NCBI RefSeq assembly: GCF_025398315.1 | Contig: NZ_JAODOQ010000001.1 | Coordinates: 4,526,001-4,590,000 of the forward strand | Length of the DNA: 64,000 nucleotides | DNA from: Shewanella phaeophyticola | Lineage (GTDB): Bacteria > Pseudomonadota > Gammaproteobacteria > Enterobacterales > Shewanellaceae | Direction: 5' to 3' | Part shown: positions 19,900 through 29,721 of the stretch, piece after piece | Position numbering within the stretch: position 1 is the stretch's first letter | Layout of the letters: every line of letters starts with the position of its first letter | Notes under the pieces: generated by a model | The model's input: only the letters and a program-made list of their open reading frames with translations | What the model was told of the DNA's origin: nothing | The model's database searches: none | Position numbers and translations under genes: made by a program

Positions 19900-20577
19900 A
19901 TGAAAGTGTTGTTGATTGAAGACTCAGAAGCGCTGCGGCGCGGAATTAGAGTTGGGTTAGATCATTTAGGTTATACCGTTGATGAGACCGGCGATGGCTC
20001 AGAGGGCTTAAGTATGGCGTTGACTAATCAGTATGACTTTATCATTTTAGATTTAATGCTACCCAATGTTGATGGTATTAGCTTATTGAAAAGTATTCGT
20101 AAGTTAGGTAACCAAGCCAAGGTGATTATTTTGTCGGCTAAATCTCAGGCGGAAGATCGCGTTAACGGGTTATTGTCTGGCGCGGATGACTATTTAACCA
20201 AACCATTTTCGTTTGATGAACTGCAAGCGCGGCTGATTACCATGAGCCGTCGTGGTGAGTTAAATCAACAAACTAAAACAATTAGTATTGCTAATTTTAC
20301 CCTTGATAGCAGCAATAAATCATTGCTGGTGAATGGTCAATTTATCGACCTGACTAAAAACGAATTTAAGATAGTTGAATACCTATTTAATAACCCTAAA
20401 CAAGTGCTTAATCCGGAACAAATCAGCGAGGCTGTGGTGGGGTCGTTTAATCATTTATCTAAAAATACTATTGAAGCGCATTTATCGTCTGTGCGTAGAA
20501 AAGCCAAAGCGGTGGGGGCAACATTGCCGGTAAAAAATAAACGAGGTTTTGGTTACTTTGTGGATGAAAAAGCATGA
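19900..20577 (+). CDS. OmpR-family response regulator, PmrA-like
   Basis: 225 residues. Receiver domain with the acidic pocket (IEDSE near residue 6), phospho-acceptor Asp51 in ILDLMLP, and Lys101 in LTKPF. A winged-helix DNA-binding domain follows from about residue 130 (DLTKNEFKIVEYLFNNP ... VRRKAKAVG). It overlaps the kinase gene by 4 bases. The position downstream of eptA and dgkA suggests a PmrA/BasR role, activating its own operon through the direct repeat at 17664-17681. QseB-like is an alternative subfamily label. Confidence 0.9.
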   Translation: MKVLLIEDSEALRRGIRVGLDHLGYTVDETGDGSEGLSMALTNQYDFIILDLMLPNVDGISLLKSIRKLGNQAKVIILSAKSQAEDRVNGLLSGADDYLTKPFSFDELQARLITMSRRGELNQQTKTISIANFTLDSSNKSLLVNGQFIDLTKNEFKIVEYLFNNPKQVLNPEQISEAVVGSFNHLSKNTIEAHLSSVRRKAKAVGATLPVKNKRGFGYFVDEKA

Positions 20578-22004
20578 AGTCATTAACCTCTAAACTAATG
20601 AATACCATGACTTACGTGGTGTCGGCAATTTTGATTTTGGTGTTTTTAGCTATCGACATTAGCATTGATAATTGGGTTGATGTTGAGTTTGATAATGCAC
20701 TCACCGATAAGTCTAATTATTTAAAAACATTAGTAAAAGTAACACAGGAAGGCACCAAGTTTGATTTTTCAGGTGAGTTTATGCCTGAGTTTGGCACCTC
20801 AACTAAAGCGAGCTTTTTCCAGTTGTGGCAAGGTGATGCAGTATTTGAGCGCTCGGAGTCGTTAAACCATTTCCCTGGAGTGGATTTACTTAAAAAAGAC
20901 ATTCCACTGAACAGCGCCATTTTTGCCGATGTCGATTTGCCTGATGGTCGATCTGGGCGGGCGATGTTGGCGTATTTTGAACCTCAAGTGCCAAAGTCTT
21001 TAGGTGATGCTGCCATTAATGTTGAGCCTATGTGGTTAACTGTGGCAATTACGACAGAAGACCTCACTCAAATTTTAGTGATTATCGACTCGAGTTTAGC
21101 GATTGGTTTATTGTTGGTTATTGTGCTGATCCGCTGGGCGGTGGTGAAAGTGATTTATCGTGGGTTGACGCCATTAAATGAACTCAATGACGCCTTGAAA
21201 CATGCTGATGTGACTCAAAAATACATTCCTTTGTCGGCTGGCGCTGAGCGCTATTTGGAAATTGAACCGATTCGGGATGAACTGAATAAATTTGTGAAAA
21301 TAAGCCAGCAGTACCTGCAAACTGAAAAACGGATTACTGCCGATATAGCCCATGAGCTGAAAACGCCTATTAGCGAGTTAATCAGCTTAAGTGAGGTTTA
21401 TATTCGCTATCCGGATGACCAGCGTATTGCGACAACATACAAACAAGATGTGTTGAATATAAGCCTTAGAATGAAGACCATTGTGAGCAACTTATTACTG
21501 CTGCAGCAGGCATCATCTGAGCATATTCATTTAAACCGTCAACAGCTCGATATCTCAACATTACTTGAACATATTATTGAAACCTTGGCGTTTAAATATC
21601 ACGACATTAATAAACGTTTACTCATTGATAACCAGTTAATAGACAAACATATTTTTGCGGATGAGTTTTCATTGGATCTTATTTTAACTAATTTATTCGA
21701 CAATGCGCTTTATTACAGTCCCGCGCAGTCTGAGATTAAATTGAGCTTATTTACTGAAGATCACAGCGTGACTATTCATGTCGAAAATAAATTACTTAAA
21801 TCACTTAATTCCCATGACCTAGAGCACCTTACTCAACCGCTGTTTCAGGCTGAACAATCTCGAACCAATACCGACCGCCATGGTCTTGGCCTCGCGATTG
21901 TTGAAAATATAGCAAAAGCGAATGGCTTTACGTTTAGTTTTGGACTGATTTCAGAGGATAAAATCCGTTTTAGCTTGCATATAACCAAGCCAGCATTGCC
22001 ATGA
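20574..22004 (+). CDS. Sensor histidine kinase, PmrB-like
   Basis: 476 residues. TM1 near residues 12-30, a periplasmic sensor of about 130 residues, TM2 near 165-190, HAMP-like linker, H-box DIAHELKTP with His260, then HATPase_c (N-box LFDNALYYS, G-box HGLGLAIVENIAKANG). The periplasmic part has acidic stretches (DISIDNWVDVEFDNALTDK), which in PmrB-type sensors can take part in metal or cationic-peptide sensing; here that is inference. Translationally coupled to the regulator. Confidence 0.9.
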   Translation: MKSLTSKLMNTMTYVVSAILILVFLAIDISIDNWVDVEFDNALTDKSNYLKTLVKVTQEGTKFDFSGEFMPEFGTSTKASFFQLWQGDAVFERSESLNHFPGVDLLKKDIPLNSAIFADVDLPDGRSGRAMLAYFEPQVPKSLGDAAINVEPMWLTVAITTEDLTQILVIIDSSLAIGLLLVIVLIRWAVVKVIYRGLTPLNELNDALKHADVTQKYIPLSAGAERYLEIEPIRDELNKFVKISQQYLQTEKRITADIAHELKTPISELISLSEVYIRYPDDQRIATTYKQDVLNISLRMKTIVSNLLLLQQASSEHIHLNRQQLDISTLLEHIIETLAFKYHDINKRLLIDNQLIDKHIFADEFSLDLILTNLFDNALYYSPAQSEIKLSLFTEDHSVTIHVENKLLKSLNSHDLEHLTQPLFQAEQSRTNTDRHGLGLAIVENIAKANGFTFSFGLISEDKIRFSLHITKPALP

Positions 22005-22202
22005 AGAACCTGATTTTATCGCCACCAGTATGCTGTTAACTGAATCTTCTAGTTTGATGATAAAGGCCTTGTTATACACGCTTAGTATATAAGCCATCCT
22101 TAAGACCTAACTTATTTTCAAATAACGACTCGTTATTTGGGGCAACTTTGTGCGCGCAAAAAAGGACTTAACGCAAAATAATAATAAATATTGGAGTCAT
22201 TA

Positions 22203-24226
22203 ATGTTCACTATTTTCAATCGTTATACTGATAATAAAACGTTAAAAAACCAAGTTAACTCATCAACTAATATATTTGGCGTTATTGTATTTTTTAGTGT
22301 GATAAGTTTTCTGGTGATGAGTGTGAGCCGCCTAGGTTTATCATTTTGGCAAATGGATCGAGTCGCTAATGCTCAAGGCTGGAATGATATTTTAATCCAA
22401 GGTCTGCGCGTCGATTTTGCCTCTTTATGTTGGTTTTTGGTTTTGCAGCGCTTGGCTGCGTGGTATTTGCAGGAGAACATTTAATCGGTCGAGTTTGGCT
22501 GATAATCTTACGTATTTGGCTAACCCTAAGCTTGTGGTTAATTGTCTTTTTAGAAGCCTCAACGCCCTCATTTATTGCTGAATATGGCTTTAGACCAAAC
22601 CGTTTGTATGTTGAGTACCTGATTTATCCTAAAGAAGTGTTGTCGATGCTTTGGTCTGGCCGCAAAGCTGAACTTCTTTTGTCTGTGTTAATTTCAATTA
22701 CCACGGTGTGGTTTGGTTGGCGCCTAAGTGGACGTTTAACAACGAATGTCAAATATTCCCGATGGTACTGGCGCCCTGCTTTAGCTGTGATTGTGATTGC
22801 AGTGACGGTGTTGGGTGCTCGTTCATCGCTAGGGCATCGGCCGCTAAACCCTTCATTAGTGTCGTTTTCTGATGACCCTTTGGTGAATTCATTGGTTTTA
22901 AATTCTTCATTTTCACTGATGTTTGCAGTTTCACAGATGAATAATGAACAAGATGCGTCTAGCGTTTATGGCAAGTTAACAACAGATAAGATTATCGATA
23001 TTGTGCGCCGAGAAAGTGGCCGACCATTAAGTGCATTTACCTCCAACGATATTCCGAGCCAATCTTTTAACCAGGCCAGTTACAGCGGCAAACCTAAAAA
23101 TTTAGTGATCATTTTGCAAGAAAGCTTAGGTGCGCGCCTTGTGGGAAGCTTAGGCGGATTACCGCTGACACCGAACATTGATGCTCTGGCAAATGAAGGT
23201 TGGTTTTTTGAAAATCTGTATGCCACAGGTACTCGCTCGGTGCGAGGCATTGAAGCGATATCGACAGGCTTTACGCCAACGCCTGCACGCGCGGTGGTTA
23301 AGTTAGGTAAGAGTCAAACAGGCTTTTTTACCATTGCCGATTTATTAAAGCAGCATGGTTATGAAACTCAATTTATTTATGGCGGTGAAAGTCATTTTGA
23401 TAATATGCGTAGCTTCTTTTTAGGCAATGGGTTCAGCAATATTGTCGACCAGGGTGACTATAAAAATCCGGCATTTGTTGCGTCATGGGGTGTGTCAGAC
23501 GAAGACTTATTGTTTAAAGCCGATGAAGAATTTTCGCGGATGCATAAACAAGGTAAACCATTTTTTAGTTTAGTGTTTAGCTCGAGTAATCATGATCCTT
23601 TTGAGTTTCCTGATGAACGAATTGAATTATATGAACAGCCTCAATACACCATGCATAATGCGGTTAAATATGCCGATTATGCGGTGGGAGAGTTTTTCAA
23701 AAAGGCAAAACGGTCAGAGTATTGGAAAAACACGGTATTTTTAGTGGTGGCAGATCATGATAGCCGTGTGGGTGGCGATGCGTTGGTGCCGGTTTCTCGG
23801 TTTCGTATTCCGGGGTTAATTTTAGGCGAGGGTATCGACATTAAGCGTGATGCTCGCGTTGCTAGCCAAATTGACATGGCGCCCACATTGTTATCGCTTA
23901 TGGGGATCTCTGATAATTATCCAATGCTAGGCCGTGATTTAACGAAAGCACCGGATGATTGGAAGGGGCGTGCATTGATGCAATATGACAAAAATTTTGG
24001 GCTGTTAGAAGGGAATAAAATCACTATTTTACAACCTGAAAGGACAGCACAAACATTTAGTTATGATTTTGTCAGTGAACAATTAACACCCAACACACTT
24101 GACCAAAGGCAAGCTGAATCCGCTTTAGGTTGGGCATTATGGGGGAGTTTTGCTTATAGCCATATGACGTATAAAACAACCATTACCCCTGGAGTCATCA
24201 AAACAGTTGAGATTGGGTCACGCTAG
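22203..24226 (+). CDS. LTA synthase-like membrane sulfatase (phosphoglycerol transferase type), frameshifted
   Basis: About 674 residues. Five N-terminal membrane helices, then a periplasmic alkaline-phosphatase-superfamily domain: ILQESLGARLVGSLGG carries the metal site and the conserved Glu, ATGTRSVRGIEAI has the nucleophilic Thr, and FLVVADHDSRVGG the metal-binding Asp-His pair. The start is ATG 22203, 6 bp after GGAG. The frame slips at 22434-22438, where TTTTT should be TTTTTT (Cys-Trp-Phe-Phe-Gly-Phe). Relatives transfer phosphoglycerol to lipoteichoic acid or to membrane-derived periplasmic glucans; which applies here is unknown. It follows the eptA/pmrAB cluster on the same strand. 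Confidence 0.88.
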
Positions 24227-24691
24227 CGTTTGCAGTTGCGACTCAATATTGGGGGCTGTTTGCTGTTGATAAAACTGACCAATTCGCTGGCCAAACTGTT
24301 GAGCATTGGCATTAGACATACTGCTGTCTGTTTGGCGCTGTTTTAGTTCAGTTTGATCGTTAACTGCCGTTGATTGTGATTTTATTTGAATATCTTTGCG
24401 TTGCAAGGCTGGCGTGAGATTGGCAAGCACTCGAACCGTTTGCTGTTGTTGCGTTTGTTGGCGTGTAGGTTGTTGCAACAATGCTTTTGGGTCAACAGAC
24501 TGCTGGGTTAGGTTTTGCTGTTGGCGCTGGGATTGATCTTGTTGCTGTTTTTTTTCAGCCACGACATAAGCTTGAGCTCGTTCATTTTGCGGGTTAAACG
24601 CGCGTTCTTCATGGCCTTTGGACGGTTCTTGCGGTGGAATGATTGGTGGTTTTTGCTGGTTATCCACTCGCGCAAGTGTCCGTCGCAACAT
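24218..24691 (-). CDS. Gln-rich hypothetical protein
   Basis: 157 residues, about a quarter Gln, with runs such as EKKQQQDQSQRQQQ and RQQTQQQQTV. No signal peptide or membrane helix, and no family recognised. It lies downstream of bioH on the same strand and converges on the sulfatase gene, overlapping its end by 9 bp. Start is uncertain: ATG 24691 falls in the loop of a long hairpin (24660-24720), and GTG about 24 bp further in is possible. Low-complexity composition makes spurious frames more likely, so existence is only moderately supported. Confidence 0.45.
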   Translation of the reverse strand: MLRRTLARVDNQQKPPIIPPQEPSKGHEERAFNPQNERAQAYVVAEKKQQQDQSQRQQQNLTQQSVDPKALLQQPTRQQTQQQQTVRVLANLTPALQRKDIQIKSQSTAVNDQTELKQRQTDSSMSNANAQQFGQRIGQFYQQQTAPNIESQLQTLA

Positions 24692-24720
24692 TCGATGTTG
24701 CTAAAGGCACTTGCGGATAA
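24660..24720. repeat. Long interrupted palindrome
   Basis: Nested arms: TTATCC / GGATAA, CGCAAGTG / CACTTGCG and GCAACAT / ATGTTGC around a TCG loop. No T run follows on either strand, so it is not a typical intrinsic terminator. It lies between bioH and the Gln-rich frame. Confidence 0.6.
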
Positions 24721-24801
24721 TGAGTGTTAATGATCATTGCGGGTCGTTACACCATAGAACCATGGCTAAATTATAGCCAATATAATGCGCTAGCTAAAGC
24801 A

Positions 24802-25593
24802 TTATTGCTGATATTTTGTCAGCCAGGGTAATAAGTTGTGCAAAAATTCATCTGTATGTGAAATGAACGGTGCATGAGAAGCTTTGTTGACGATCACATC
24901 GGTAATATTGTTTGCTTGGGGCATTTGTTTAATGATGCGTCGAGGTACTAAGCCATCGAGTTTACCCCACATCCGTAACCAAGGCTGTTGTAGCTGGCAA
25001 AGCTGCTCCCGCAGGTCAACCTCTTCTAACATTGTCAGTCCCTGTGCCAATGCCTGTCTGCTAGGCATGGGTTTACTCAGCACGAGCTGTTTTATTTGGC
25101 TAATATCGGCTTTTGCATTATCACTGCCCATGGCTTGAATTGCTAAAAAGCGCTCAACTGTGCGTGGTAAGTCGCGATTGAGTTGTGTTGAAAATTGCCC
25201 TAATACCGCGGGTAATATTCCAGGCCAAGCAGGCAAAGCATCGTTAGCGTCTCTGGTCATAAAGCACGGCGATGAGGCGAGGGTGACTAACGCTGAAACC
25301 GAGTCAGGGAAATCTATCGCCACTTTAGTGGCAAGTAATCCTCCTAACGACCAGCCTATCCATATGGCATTTTTAGGTAATTGCTGCGCCAAAGCTTGCA
25401 CCCACTGCGTCATATCACCGTCAATATTAGGGCTTAAGCCAAAACCCGGCAGGTCAACATAATGCACTCTATACTGGTGTAATGCGTTTTTTAATGGACT
25501 GAATACGGCGTTATTGACCCCCCATCCATGTAGTAGGACAACATCTGGCTCTTGGGTGCCAACAATCTCGATATGCAGTGCAGGAAAGCTCAC
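24802..25593 (-). CDS. bioH: Pimeloyl-[ACP] methyl ester carboxylesterase BioH
   Basis: 263 residues, alpha/beta hydrolase. The oxyanion segment LLHGWGVNNAVF comes first, the nucleophilic Ser is in WIGWSLGGLLA near residue 82, the acid Asp is in WGKLDGLVP, and the His is in VNKASHAPF. BioH removes the methyl group from pimeloyl-ACP methyl ester to end pimelate synthesis for biotin. Divergent from comF with a 42-bp gap, the arrangement seen in many gammaproteobacteria. Confidence 0.93.
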   Translation of the reverse strand: MSFPALHIEIVGTQEPDVVLLHGWGVNNAVFSPLKNALHQYRVHYVDLPGFGLSPNIDGDMTQWVQALAQQLPKNAIWIGWSLGGLLATKVAIDFPDSVSALVTLASSPCFMTRDANDALPAWPGILPAVLGQFSTQLNRDLPRTVERFLAIQAMGSDNAKADISQIKQLVLSKPMPSRQALAQGLTMLEEVDLREQLCQLQQPWLRMWGKLDGLVPRRIIKQMPQANNITDVIVNKASHAPFISHTDEFLHNLLPWLTKYQQ

Positions 25594-25635
25594 ATTAATC
25601 TCTCTTGTTCGACTATTTAATGGAATGAATAGCCT

Positions 25636-26442
25636 ATGTCTGTAACTGTATTTAAACGTAAAATGACCGGTTTAGTGGAGCACAGTAAATCTGTGTACCA
25701 GTCTGCTAGTGTGGCAATGCTAAGCAGTTTACCCAACCGTTGCCAGCTGTGCCAGCACCGAATTGAGCAACTTGATTATCAACGGTTATTTCCTAACCAA
25801 GTGTTGAGCGGTGTTTGCCAGGTGTGCCTGGCAGCAAGTTTGTATCAGCATGAGGTGTGTTTAGGCTGTGGTCGTGAAATTGCTTTGCTACAAGCCTATT
25901 GCGGAAAATGTCTTAAGTTTACTCCGATGTTAGTGGTGGCGCCGTGCAGTTATCACCAAGGTTTGGGGCCGTTAATCGCGGCGATTAAATATCAGCAACA
26001 ATGTGCGCCGTTAAATGCCATTACTCAGCAGTTGGCCACGCGGATAAACCAGTTGATTGAGCATAAACTCATTCGCGCGCCGCAAGTGTTAGTTCCTGTA
26101 CCTTTGCATCCTAATCGTTTACGTCAGCGCGGGTTTAATCAAGCTTGGCTGATTGCAAATCGGCTGAGCCAATTGCTTGATATCCCGTTAGATGACACCA
26201 GTTTAACCAGAGTGGTCGATACCGCTCCCCAGGCTGACTTGTCTGGCAAGCAGCGGCGTAAAAATTGTTTTAACGCGTTTAAACTTAGCGATAAAGTGCA
26301 ATATCAACGCGTCGCGTTAATTGATGATGTGGTCACAACGGGCACTACGGTGGATGAAATTGCCCGCTTATTCAGTCAGCAGTTTATTTATGTACAAACC
26401 TGGTGCCTAGCCCGCGCTGAAGCACCAGGTTTATTAGATTAA
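25636..26442 (+). CDS. ComF/GntX family phosphoribosyltransferase-like protein
   Basis: 268 residues. N-terminal zinc-finger-like Cys pairs (CQLCQH, CQVC, CLGCGRE, CGKC) precede a phosphoribosyltransferase domain whose PRPP loop is VALIDDVVTTGTTVDE. RLRQRGFNQAWLIA is the family motif. ComF-type proteins support DNA uptake in naturally competent bacteria; in E. coli the homologue (GntX/YhgH) lies beside bioH and nfuA, the same order as here. The start may be internal (Met near residue 29), since the first ~28 residues lack conserved features. Confidence 0.88.
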   Translation: MSVTVFKRKMTGLVEHSKSVYQSASVAMLSSLPNRCQLCQHRIEQLDYQRLFPNQVLSGVCQVCLAASLYQHEVCLGCGREIALLQAYCGKCLKFTPMLVVAPCSYHQGLGPLIAAIKYQQQCAPLNAITQQLATRINQLIEHKLIRAPQVLVPVPLHPNRLRQRGFNQAWLIANRLSQLLDIPLDDTSLTRVVDTAPQADLSGKQRRKNCFNAFKLSDKVQYQRVALIDDVVTTGTTVDEIARLFSQQFIYVQTWCLARAEAPGLLD

Positions 26443-26510
26443 TTCGATTTGAGTAATAACAATAATATTTAATAATTAAAACAGATAATTAGTTATTTTT
26501 ATGCCGCGTG

Positions 26511-26538
26511 TTATGTGGTTTTATGGGACGCTTATAAT
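26511..26538 (+). promoter_or_regulatory. Possible sigma70 promoter of nfuA
   Basis: A TATAAT box at 26533-26538 is preceded by TTATGT at 26511-26516 with a 16-bp spacer, about 135 bp upstream of the nfuA start. The -35 match is poor. Confidence 0.4.
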
Positions 26539-26671
26539 GTAAAAAAACTTTGCACTGGATCATTTTTTCAAGATCAAATCATCCAGAGACTACAAAGCAA
26601 ATCCAAGTCGGAGTATCATGTATCTAATTCTTACTAAATTACTCAGGTATACCCCGAGGGAGCAGGTTTTC

Positions 26672-27250
26672 ATGATCACCATTTCCGATACAGCTCAGTG
26701 CCATTTCGTTAAATTATTGGCCGATCAGCCAGAAGGCACTCATATTCGTGTTTTTGTTATCAGCCCAGGCACAGCGCAAGCTGAGTGCGGTGTATCTTAC
26801 TGTCCACCAGATGCAGTAGAAGCTGACGATGTTGAGTTACCATTTAATGGCTTTAGCGCCATGGTTGATGAGAAAAGTGCACCATTTTTAGATGACGCCA
26901 GCATTGATTTCGTGACAGACCAATTAGGGTCACAATTAACCTTAAAAGCACCAAACGCCAAAATGCGTAAAGTCGCGAGTGATGCTCCGTTAGTTGAACG
27001 TATTGAATATATTATTCAGTCAGAAATTAACCCACAACTCGCCAGCCATGGCGGTAATATTATGTTGGTAGAGATTACCGATGATGGTGTTGCTGTACTG
27101 CAGTTTGGCGGTGGATGTAATGGTTGTTCACAAGTTGATATCACCCTAAAAGATGGTATTGAAAAGCAGTTACTTGATATGTTCCCTGGTGAATTATCAG
27201 GTGTACGTGACGTGACGGATCACCAACATGGTGAGCATTCTTACGCTTAA
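26672..27250 (+). CDS. nfuA: Fe-S cluster carrier/biogenesis protein NfuA
   Basis: 192 residues from ATG 26672, which follows GAGGGAG and gives exactly the family length; an upstream in-frame ATG at 26618 adds an unconserved 18 residues. The N-terminal degenerate A-type domain (ISDTAQCHFVKLLADQPEGTHIRVFV) is followed by the Nfu domain with its cluster-binding CxxC in FGGGCNGCSQVD. NfuA carries 4Fe-4S clusters to client enzymes, mainly under iron limitation or oxidative stress. Confidence 0.95.
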   Translation: MITISDTAQCHFVKLLADQPEGTHIRVFVISPGTAQAECGVSYCPPDAVEADDVELPFNGFSAMVDEKSAPFLDDASIDFVTDQLGSQLTLKAPNAKMRKVASDAPLVERIEYIIQSEINPQLASHGGNIMLVEITDDGVAVLQFGGGCNGCSQVDITLKDGIEKQLLDMFPGELSGVRDVTDHQHGEHSYA

Positions 27251-27270
27251 TAGTGTTGAGTGTGAGCAAA

Positions 27271-27322
27271 TAACCTGAGCTCAGGTTAAATAAAAAACGC
27301 GGCCAATTAGGTCGCGTTTTTG
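27271..27322. terminator. Palindrome and terminator between nfuA and the FKBP gene
   Basis: A perfect 18-bp palindrome (TAACCTGAGCTCAGGTTA, 27271-27288) is followed by a stem AAAACGCG.CC / GG.CGCGTTTT at 27294-27321 ending in TTTTTG. The A and T flanks let it stop both convergent genes. Confidence 0.75.
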
Positions 27323-27338
27323 TTTATATGGAGATGGG

Positions 27339-27668
27339 TTAATCATCTCGAGTCAGCACTTCAAGTAATTCGATTTCAAACAACAAATCTGAATTAGCCG
27401 GAATTCGATCGCCAATTTGTCGCTCGCCGTAAGCTAGGTGTGCCGGTACTGATAATTGCCTTTTACCGCCGACATTCATGCCAATAATGCCTTGATCCCA
27501 GCCTTTAATGACTCGGCCAGTACCGATGACACATTGAAAAGCATCCGATGCATCAAACTGTGTTCCATCTGCTAAACGCCCACTGTAGCGGGTCGTTATT
27601 AGCGCGCCTTTTACTGCGGTTTTGCCCGTGCCGACTTCAAGATCGGTTATTATCAATTCTTGGGTCAT
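27339..27668 (-). CDS. FKBP-type peptidyl-prolyl cis-trans isomerase
   Basis: 109 residues forming a single FKBP domain: RYSGRLADGTQFDAS, VIKGWDQGIIGMNVGGKR and LAYGERQIGDRIPANSDLLFEIELLEV hold the active-site aromatic and Asp positions. There is no signal peptide, so it is cytoplasmic. It catalyses proline isomerisation in protein folding. It converges with nfuA and lies downstream of the S9 peptidase on the same strand. Confidence 0.93.
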   Translation of the reverse strand: MTQELIITDLEVGTGKTAVKGALITTRYSGRLADGTQFDASDAFQCVIGTGRVIKGWDQGIIGMNVGGKRQLSVPAHLAYGERQIGDRIPANSDLLFEIELLEVLTRDD

Positions 27669-27716
27669 CGCTTTCTCTACTCATCTTGGGCTAATTGGCC
27701 TTTAAAAAATGTGCGG

Positions 27717-29651
27717 TTATTTTACCCCAATATGGGTTGCCAGGAAGCGCTCTATTTCAACAAATGTTGTTAAGCGGTGTTCATTGTTGCTGAGGAAATG
27801 GTCGCCATGTTCAAGTTCAACGTACTTAACAGGTTTATTTAATCCTTTAAGTTCATCGTACATTTCTTCGCTGTGGTCTACTTTTACGACGCGATCTTTA
27901 GTGCCGTGGATTAACAATACAGGCACTTTTATACTGGCGGCTTTACTTATTGGTGAGCGTTGGTATAAGTCATCATAATCATCGCCAATTTGTTTTTTAA
28001 CAATTTTACTGTTGTCGTAGTTACGAGATGACTTCACTAAACTCTCAAGATCTGTCACGCCTGCAATACTGATCGCGCATTTGTACAAATCAGGCGTTTT
28101 GGCTACCCCCATTAATGCTGCATAGCCACCATAGCTTGCGCCTACAATGCACATACGTTTAGGGTCGGTGATATCTTGTTCAATAAGCCAGTGAGCACCA
28201 TCTTCAATGTCATTTTGCATTTCAAGGCCCCAGTTTTTTAATCCTGAGTTCATAAACTGGTAACCATACCCAGCAGACCCACGAAAGTTCATCTGTAAGA
28301 CGGCATAACCGCGATTAGCGAAAAACTGTGCCCAGTAGTCAAACGTGGTGGAGTCGTAACTAATCGGACCGCCATGGGGAAAAATAATGGTTGGGAGGTT
28401 TTTCGCTTCAGTGTCTTTTGGTGTGGTTAAAAAGGCTTCGATGGCCAAGCCATCACGGGTAGTGTAATTAACCTTTTTAGGTTTAGATAATACCTCTGGC
28501 GGCAATTGACTATAACGATAAGCGATTGGATACAGCTCTCTTTTGTCTCTGTCGCCATAAAAGTAAGTACCAGATTCTATTAGGCCAGTACTATAAACGA
28601 GATAACGACGCTCATCGTCGCTTAATTGATTAATGACGTTGTGTGATTCTGGTAATACTTGGTTTAATCCATTATTGAGCTTGATATAGTCTTGATCCCA
28701 AAATAGGAATTCACCTTCAATATTGGTATCAATACCGATGACTTTTTGTTTTAACTTGGAATAAATGAGCTGGCCTTCAACATCATAATTTTCGTTTTGG
28801 AATACCAGTTCTTTAGAGAGATTTGGGTCGGTTAAATTGACTTTAAAAATGGCTTTTAAGCCTTGATGATAAGCGCTGACATAAAGGATGTTGGGGTCAT
28901 GATCAAAGCCGATAGGCCAAATTGCATTTTCACCTAAGGCTTCAAACTCCCATAATAAGCGCAGATCACCATTGGCTTTTTGTTGTTCATAAATACGGTA
29001 GCTTGTATCGTCGCGATAAATGCCAATGCGTACCTGGTTTTGCCTGTCTGTTAACCAATTTTCAATGTACTTCTGTGCGCGTTGTTTTATTTTTATTCCA
29101 CCGCTTTTTAAGCTGACTTTAATCACGCTTTCATATTGCATCTTAGAGCCTAAGCCACTTATTTGCATAAGAATATGGTCTGGATCGTTTTCAAGATAAT
29201 CGACAATAGACGATTGTATTTGCGGCACAAATTGGAAGCGGGAAAAGATCCGCTTAGAAAACACACTAGAGATTTTATCGTCGCTTAAGCTGTATTTCAT
29301 TAAGCGTGTTTCTGTTGTGGGTACGCCGCGGCGGATAGCAGGGTATTTGGCTTTGATTAAGACAATATCGTTGTTTGCCCATGTGAGCGATAAAATCACA
29401 AACTTTTGATTGTCGGTTTGAACAGGAAAAATATCTTTATTGGTTTTTATGTCGCGAATACTCAGCATTTGCCCGTCGAGTGTGGGGGTACTCACCCTGA
29501 TTAATGAAGCGACTTTTGTGCCATCAGGCGATAAGGTTACAAAGCGCACATCTGGGAGATTGGCAAAAGCTTCAACAGGTAGGGAGGCGGCTAGGGCAAT
29601 ATTTGAGAGGTGAGTAAATGTAATGGCTAAAAGCCATAAAATCCTTTTCAT
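27717..29651 (-). CDS. Secreted S9 family prolyl oligopeptidase/acylaminoacyl peptidase
   Basis: 644 residues with a signal peptide (KRILWLLAITFTHLSNIALAA). The N-terminal ~370 residues form a beta-propeller-like region. The C-terminal alpha/beta hydrolase carries the nucleophile in GASYGGYAALMG, the Asp in HGTKDRVV and the His in ELEHGDHFLS. IFPHGGPISYDSTTFDYWAQFFANRGYAVLQ-type sequence is the usual opening of the catalytic domain. It probably cleaves peptides in the periplasm. Single gene. Confidence 0.92.
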   Translation of the reverse strand: MKRILWLLAITFTHLSNIALAASLPVEAFANLPDVRFVTLSPDGTKVASLIRVSTPTLDGQMLSIRDIKTNKDIFPVQTDNQKFVILSLTWANNDIVLIKAKYPAIRRGVPTTETRLMKYSLSDDKISSVFSKRIFSRFQFVPQIQSSIVDYLENDPDHILMQISGLGSKMQYESVIKVSLKSGGIKIKQRAQKYIENWLTDRQNQVRIGIYRDDTSYRIYEQQKANGDLRLLWEFEALGENAIWPIGFDHDPNILYVSAYHQGLKAIFKVNLTDPNLSKELVFQNENYDVEGQLIYSKLKQKVIGIDTNIEGEFLFWDQDYIKLNNGLNQVLPESHNVINQLSDDERRYLVYSTGLIESGTYFYGDRDKRELYPIAYRYSQLPPEVLSKPKKVNYTTRDGLAIEAFLTTPKDTEAKNLPTIIFPHGGPISYDSTTFDYWAQFFANRGYAVLQMNFRGSAGYGYQFMNSGLKNWGLEMQNDIEDGAHWLIEQDITDPKRMCIVGASYGGYAALMGVAKTPDLYKCAISIAGVTDLESLVKSSRNYDNSKIVKKQIGDDYDDLYQRSPISKAASIKVPVLLIHGTKDRVVKVDHSEEMYDELKGLNKPVKYVELEHGDHFLSNNEHRLTTFVEIERFLATHIGVK

Positions 29652-29721
29652 TAAAAATCCGTTTTAAAAAACAAAATGTTGTCAGCATGTTACATTTTTG
29701 CATTGTCGCCATCAATGATTA

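Noticed and set aside
26618..26671. Upstream ATG for nfuA
   Set aside because: The 18 extra residues are not part of the NfuA family, and ATG 26672 has a better ribosome site and gives the usual length.
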